From Bathymodiolus brooksi (taxonomy: Eukaryota; Mollusca; Bivalvia; Mytilida; Modiolidae): a DNA stretch of 64,000 nt. The stretch lies in the NCBI GenBank assembly GCA_963680875.1, contig OY804586.1:53168203-53232202 (forward strand). The letters are read 5' to 3'. The notes under the pieces were generated by a model. That model was given only the letters and a program-made list of their open reading frames with translations, did not search any database and was not told the origin of the DNA. Positions within the stretch are counted from its first letter, which is position 1, and each line of letters starts with the position of its first letter. Positions 59,598-64,000 of the stretch are shown here, piece after piece. A program made the translations under genes and the position numbers.

Positions 59598-60010
59598 ACT
59601 AAAGTGATCGTAAATCGTAAGTCTAAAATCACTCTTAAGATTTCCTTATGTGCACGTATACGTGCGTTTCACTAAACTAGTCCTAAACTCAGTTACGACT
59701 TACGACTTGCGACAAGTAACATCTCCTATAGTGGAGGTAATAATACATTGTATATGTTACAGGCGATTTAAAGAATCAGGCATTCTGTAGAATGACTGTA
59801 ATTTTAGGCAATCTATAGAATGCCTAACATCAATAGGAATTCTATTGAATGCCTAAAAATATCTAGTCATTCTATAGAATGCCTGAATTTTTTTTTAGCT
59901 ATTTTCAATAAATTGCCTGAATGTTATTACTAATACTTTAAATAAAAGAAATTCACAGTTTTGTCCAATACATTATGTCATATTGAATGTTTATAAGAAA
60001 GATTGTAAGA
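59598..60010. other. Intergenic, short inverted words only
   Basis: gcattctatagaatgcc-type words recur four times at 59778-59884 (a small palindromic cluster). Nothing coding was seen. Confidence 0.5.
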
Positions 60011-60088
60011 AAATGATAATCCCCTCCTTCATAATTAAGTACTCGCTTTGCTCATTCTTAATCATGAAGAAGGAGATTATCATGTTTT
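60011..60088. repeat. Hairpin with ~30-bp arms (MITE-like)
   Basis: aaatgataatcccctccttc and ataattaag pair with cttaatcatgaagaaggaga and ttatcat across a short loop. Confidence 0.75.
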
Positions 60089-60494
60089 TACATATAAGAA
60101 AATACCCCTAGGCTTTATTCATGTATAACTAATTGAACAGGTTAAAATTGTTGTCAACATTATCTTAGGGTGAGTTTGTCTTCACTCAAAACTGAATTAA
60201 TTTTATCATTCTGTAAAAATTGTCATGGCAGAAGAATGCAGTGTGCTCTCCAATGAGCAAACATTTACTAATAAGCTTTGTGAGACTTTGGAGTCTAATC
60301 CAAAATCAACTATATGGAAAAGAGATAAATACTACAATATTCTAAACAAAATAAAGACTGGAGAAAAAGAAAACAAAGTGGATTACTACTATATTCAAAG
60401 GTAAGCAAACTAACAAAGGACTGAGATTGCAGTTAATTTAAATTCTGCAAATGGTCATTTCAACAATTTATGTCTCATCAGTGCAGATAAAGTA

Positions 60495-60640
60495 AAAAGA
60501 TTTGGAAGATCAAAAACTGAAAGAACAATGTCTGATTGAGAACAAATAACCTGAAGGGCCTAAACAGTAACGCCAAAACCAGCTAAAGACAGACCTTTGC
60601 ACGAAGGAGATACTCCTTAGTATTATAAATTTCGAAAATT
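60495..60640. repeat. Dispersed repeat, family D, in the pseudogene intron
   Basis: gaagggcctaaacagtaacg and gacctttgcacgaaggagat are diverged forms of the 40828-40945 unit. Confidence 0.45.
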
Positions 60641-61176
60641 TTAGATATTGTCAATTTTCAAAATAATATCTGTTTTTCGTGCCGAAGTACTTGGATACTG
60701 GGGTGGTGAATACCCTCGGGGACTGTTGACTAAGAGTCCACCAGACAGTGGCTTTGACCCAGTGGTAATAAACTAACAAAGTACCAAGATTGCCGTTAAT
60801 TTAAATTCTGCAAATGGCCAAATACATGGTTTTAAGGTCACATGACATTTGAGCTGTTTTTTACCAATCGACGTCCTTGGTTAATTATTTCGTCTGTCTT
60901 CCATTCATTGAACAAATATAATCATGCATGCCAAAATCTACCTTTGCTGGAAAGTTCAAAATAATCTGATTACTTTGTTGACTTTTTATACGACCGCACA
61001 TAAGAGTGGTATGGGCCGAAACGAGTGTTATATTAACTTAGCTATACAGGGTTCATTATTTGTCAAAATTGAATGCAGTTTTTAATGAATGTCTCAATGA
61101 GCACACCATTTACTACCGTTTTTGACAATAATAACTGTATTTTCTTATAACTTTTCAACCATATAAACGAGAGCAA

Positions 61177-62435
61177 AATGAAACGGATAATATGAAGCAG
61201 CCGGCCGCGATACTGGTATTACCAGTATTGTAATATTTACAATACTGGTATTACCAGTATTATAATATTCACAATACTGGAAATACCAGTATTGTAAATA
61301 TTACAATACTGGTAATACCAGTATTGTAACACTGTACAATACTAGAAATACCAGTATTGTAATGTTACAATACTGGTAATACCAGTATCGTACCTATACA
61401 ATACTGGATGTACCAGTATCGTGCATTTACAATACTGGAATACCAGAATCGTTGATCTATACACAATACCGGAAGCTCCAGTATTCTTCATCCAACAATA
61501 CTGGTAATACTAGTATTGTAAAACACACGATACTGGAAGCTCCAGTATTCTTCATCCAACAATACTGGTAATACTAGTATTGTAAAGCACACAATACTGG
61601 AAACTCTAGTATTCTTCATCCAGCAATACTGGTAATACTAGTATTGTAAAACACACAATACTGGAAGCTCCAGTATTCTTCATCCAACAATACTGGTAAT
61701 ACTAGTATTGTAAAGCACACAATACTGGAAACTCTAGTATTCTTCATCCAGCAATACTGGTAATACTAGTATTGTAAAACACACAATACTGGAAGCTCCA
61801 GTATTCTTCATCCAGCAATACTGGTAATACTAGTATTGCAAAACACACAATACTGGAAACTCTAGTATCTGGCAATTTGACACGAGTGGGCAGAGCCTAA
61901 TTCTAACTGTAAATCACAGCTCATTGTATTTACCGTTAGTATTAGGCTCCGCCCAGTCATGTCAAATTACCTTACCAATATATATCAAACACTAAGGGAC
62001 CATACAAAATATTTTGACATTACAGGGCTTTTGCCTCTTATGTTATGTACAGCAGAAATGACGTATGAGTATGAATTATATTCAATTCTTTTAGTATAAT
62101 GTAGACATAAAAACTCGGGTTAACCGGAATTCTACCTAATCTTCCAATATCTGCAATACTGGTATAACCAGTATTTTCCAGTATCTGCAATACTGGTATT
62201 ACCTGTATTTTCCAGAATCTTCCAGTATCTGCAATACTGGTATTACCAGTATTTCCCAGAATCTTCCGGTATCTACAATACTCATATTTTGGCAATGACC
62301 AGTATCTTCTAGTATTGCAGATACTGGAAAATTCTGGAAGATACTGGGATACTAGTATTTACTGGTAAAATACTGGTATTACCAGTATTGTAGTACCAGT
62401 ATCGCGGCTGGCTGCTTCATATTATCCAATGAAAC
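61177..62435. mobile_element. 1243-bp palindrome-rich non-autonomous transposon with 8-bp TSD
   Basis: The element proper is 61185-62427. It starts GGATAATATGAAGCAGCC and ends with the exact reverse complement. Both ends continue as c(g/a)gccgcgatactggta inward. It is flanked by AATGAAAC at 61177-61184 and 62428-62435. Inside, units of the type caatactggtaataccagta and diverged forms (ctggaagctccagtattctt) repeat more than twenty times, each a small palindrome. A distinct 100-bp hairpin sits in the middle. There is no transposase ORF. An 8-bp duplication fits hAT, P or Merlin; termini starting GG favour Merlin, but that is only a hint. Confidence 0.88.
61871..61972. repeat. Hairpin inside the palindromic transposon
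   Basis: ggcaatttgacacgagtggg and cagagcctaa pair with ttaggctccg and cccagtcatgtcaaattacc. The inner taactgtaaat pairs with atttaccgtta. It may be a nested MITE. Confidence 0.75.
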
Positions 62436-63918
62436 TTCCAAAGATGCTCAGCAAGAGTCGAGTTCTACAAAAGTAAATGGGTTTTTTCTTTAAGTTTTAA
62501 AACTGTATGAGCTCTATAAGGGACATATAAAGATATTCAATTGAAAAAAACATATTTTTTTTCTTCAGATTTGACGTAATAGTGTGGTAAAATTGAAAAA
62601 CTGATTAAAAAGAGACAAGCAATTACAGACCCAATTCCTTATTATGCCTTTGCTGAAGAAATGTACAGCATTGTCTTGAGGGCTCATCTGAATACTGGAC
62701 ATGGAGAAAGAGATAAAATGTTAAAGGAGGTTAATAAGAAATATGCTAATGTTACAAGAAATGTCCTGAATTTATTCAAAGAAATGTGCGAGGAATGTCA
62801 ACTGAAAAAGAGAAAAAATGCAAGTAAGGGCCTAGTCGTCAAACTACTTCTTATCAAGGATTTTAACAGTCGAGGACAAGTAGATTTAGTTGATATGCAG
62901 TCCATGCGTGATGGTGACTTTAAGTTCATTTTGCATTATCAAGATCATCTCACTAAGTTTGCTGTCTTACGTCCACTTACTTCAAAGCTTGCAGCAGAAG
63001 TTGGTTTTCAACTGTTGGACATATTTTTACTTTTTGGAGCTCCACATATCCTTCAATCAGACAACGGACGTGAATTTACAGCACATGGACTTCTTTGCTC
63101 ATTAGAATCCGAGGAAGATTTAGTGAAACACCTTAATCGTGCTGAAGAGGAAGGAAATGATTTAACGGCTCCTGGTCATTTAGATCAACCAGACACTCAA
63201 GATGACGGGCTTGAAATTGAAATTTGCACAGTATGTGAAAAATCATGTTTTGTCAAAGTAAAATGTTCAATGTGTTCAAAGGCCAATGCTGATTTGGTGG
63301 TATGTCATTTGTGTTTCAATGAGGAAGTTATTTCTGAGGAGAGATGAAATGCTTCCGAATCTATGAGAAGGCAGGCCAACAGAATGAGAAATCTGTCCGA
63401 AAGAATTTTAACCGAGGTTGAAGTCGGAAAAAATATTCTTATCCCCATCCCTATGATTGACAGCGGGAAGGGTGATCCATGTAATTTGCTGGCTGTAGTC
63501 TTGAGCAGGGAGGAGCATGGCTATAAACTTGGAACAAAGTCAGGTGTATTATGTGGGCTTTATACCAGAAACCAATTTGAACTTTCCGATAATAACTTTT
63601 TAGCTAAGGACACTGTTCAACTTTAAACGGAAATTTCTCTGAGACAAGCAGTTAGTGATGCCTCAATATGTGATGGCCAAGGCTTTACAAAGTGTGGTTG
63701 TAGTGCTAGTGGGAAGTCCAGATACAACACGAAAAGATGTTTGTGTAGAAAAAATGGACTGATGTGTAATAGCCGTTGTCATCCAAACATTACCTGCATG
63801 AACAAGTAAAAAGTGAACTAATTTTTTTTTTTTTAAATTGTAAATTTGTGTGGAATTTAATATCAAACCTAATCTCTTACTTTTTGTTTGCATAATTTAT
63901 ATTTTTCCACTTTTGATA

Positions 63919-63924
63919 AATAAA
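63919..63924 (+). promoter_or_regulatory. Possible polyadenylation signal of the KRBA2-like gene
   Basis: AATAAA about 110 bp after the ancestral stop codon at 63807. Confidence 0.35.
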
Positions 63925-64000
63925 CAGTTTTTGTTCATTAAATGTGTCAAAATACAAGGCAATTTATTGAATTTACAACTTTTTTTTCAGGCATTCAATA

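Larger units (their letters stand above)
60225..63809 (+). pseudogene. KRBA2-like integrase-domain gene, decayed, two exons
   Basis: Exon 1 (60225-60400) starts MAEECSVLSNEQTF and ends YYYIQR at a gtaagc donor. Exon 2 starts at 62569 after ttcttcag. It carries an HHCC zinc-binding module (His9, His14, Cys43, Cys46 from 62661) and the integrase core with first Asp in RGQVDLVDMQ and second in ILQSDNGREF. A Cys-rich segment ends at about 63310, and a C-terminal Cys-rich tail reads CLCRKNGLMCNSRCH. Lesions seen: a likely 2-bp deletion near 62581, loss of the second half of the integrase core with its catalytic Glu right after REFTAH, TGA at 63345 and TAA at 63624. The codons on both sides of the two stops stay in one frame to TAA at 63807. 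Such genes are integrase-derived and common in invertebrates. This copy is probably dead, though 62661-63347 is still open. Confidence 0.85.

Noticed and set aside
59342..59602. ORFs on both strands at 58.5-59.6 kb
   Set aside because: They fall within pearl-like repeats (ccatcttgg...gtttctgaggag) and carry no protein family signal.
62038..62295. 85-codon minus ORF
   Set aside because: It reads the palindromic units of the 1243-bp transposon; the repetitive peptide is a by-product.
58380..64000. Missing first exons of SKIC8
   Set aside because: I looked on the minus strand for the family motif SLDDLVKVW and saw no convincing match. They may lie beyond the right edge or be short and missed.

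Overview
The window is animal genomic DNA, most likely from a marine bivalve mollusc. The coding sequence is AT-rich and split by GT-AG introns. Between the genes lie repeats typical of bivalves: pearl/BIV160-like elements with ~161-bp core repeats, an ACGG tract and an agctcac...gtgagct end, and tRNA-derived SINE-like units with the conserved ccggagaaaaccacc core. The species cannot be read from the sequence.

Layout. Bases 1-34559 are a single tandem satellite with a 64-bp monomer. There are 540 consecutive copies with one 1-bp deletion in the whole stretch, and the array continues past the left edge. At its right edge (34560) the minus strand reads straight from unique sequence into the last monomer in an open frame. 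Together they spell the C-terminal dimerisation motif of a hAT-type transposase (CERGFS..N.IKT.L+NRL). The decayed transposase continues to about 34915. The satellite therefore looks like an amplified 64-bp piece of a hAT transposase gene, with the likely progenitor still attached.

Bases 34.9-41.1 kb hold only repeats: SINE-like copies, a decayed non-LTR retrotransposon fragment with an FADD reverse transcriptase motif, a 23-G run, a long inverted pair, and two MITEs with clear 9-bp target-site duplications. Bases 41114-43834 (+) carry one uninterrupted F-box/leucine-rich-repeat gene with an in-frame array of seven 17-residue repeats.

Bases 46100-58371 (-) hold the last eight coding exons of SKIC8/WDR61, the WD40 subunit of the SKI and PAF1 complexes. 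It is convergent with the F-box gene. Splice phases agree across all eight exons; the first ~50 residues lie upstream of 58371 and were not found. Its introns are packed with SINE-like units, a 2.4-kb pearl-like element, MITEs and hairpins. One splice acceptor, with the first codons of its exon, has been tandemly duplicated into the intron.

Bases 58.4-59.6 kb are tandem pearl-like fragments. Bases 60225-63809 (+) are a two-exon KRBA2-like integrase gene that is broken by a frameshift, an internal deletion and two in-frame stops. Its intron holds a 1243-bp palindrome-rich transposon with an 8-bp target-site duplication.

The window has two apparently functional genes (F-box/LRR and SKIC8). Nearly everything else is repeat-derived.
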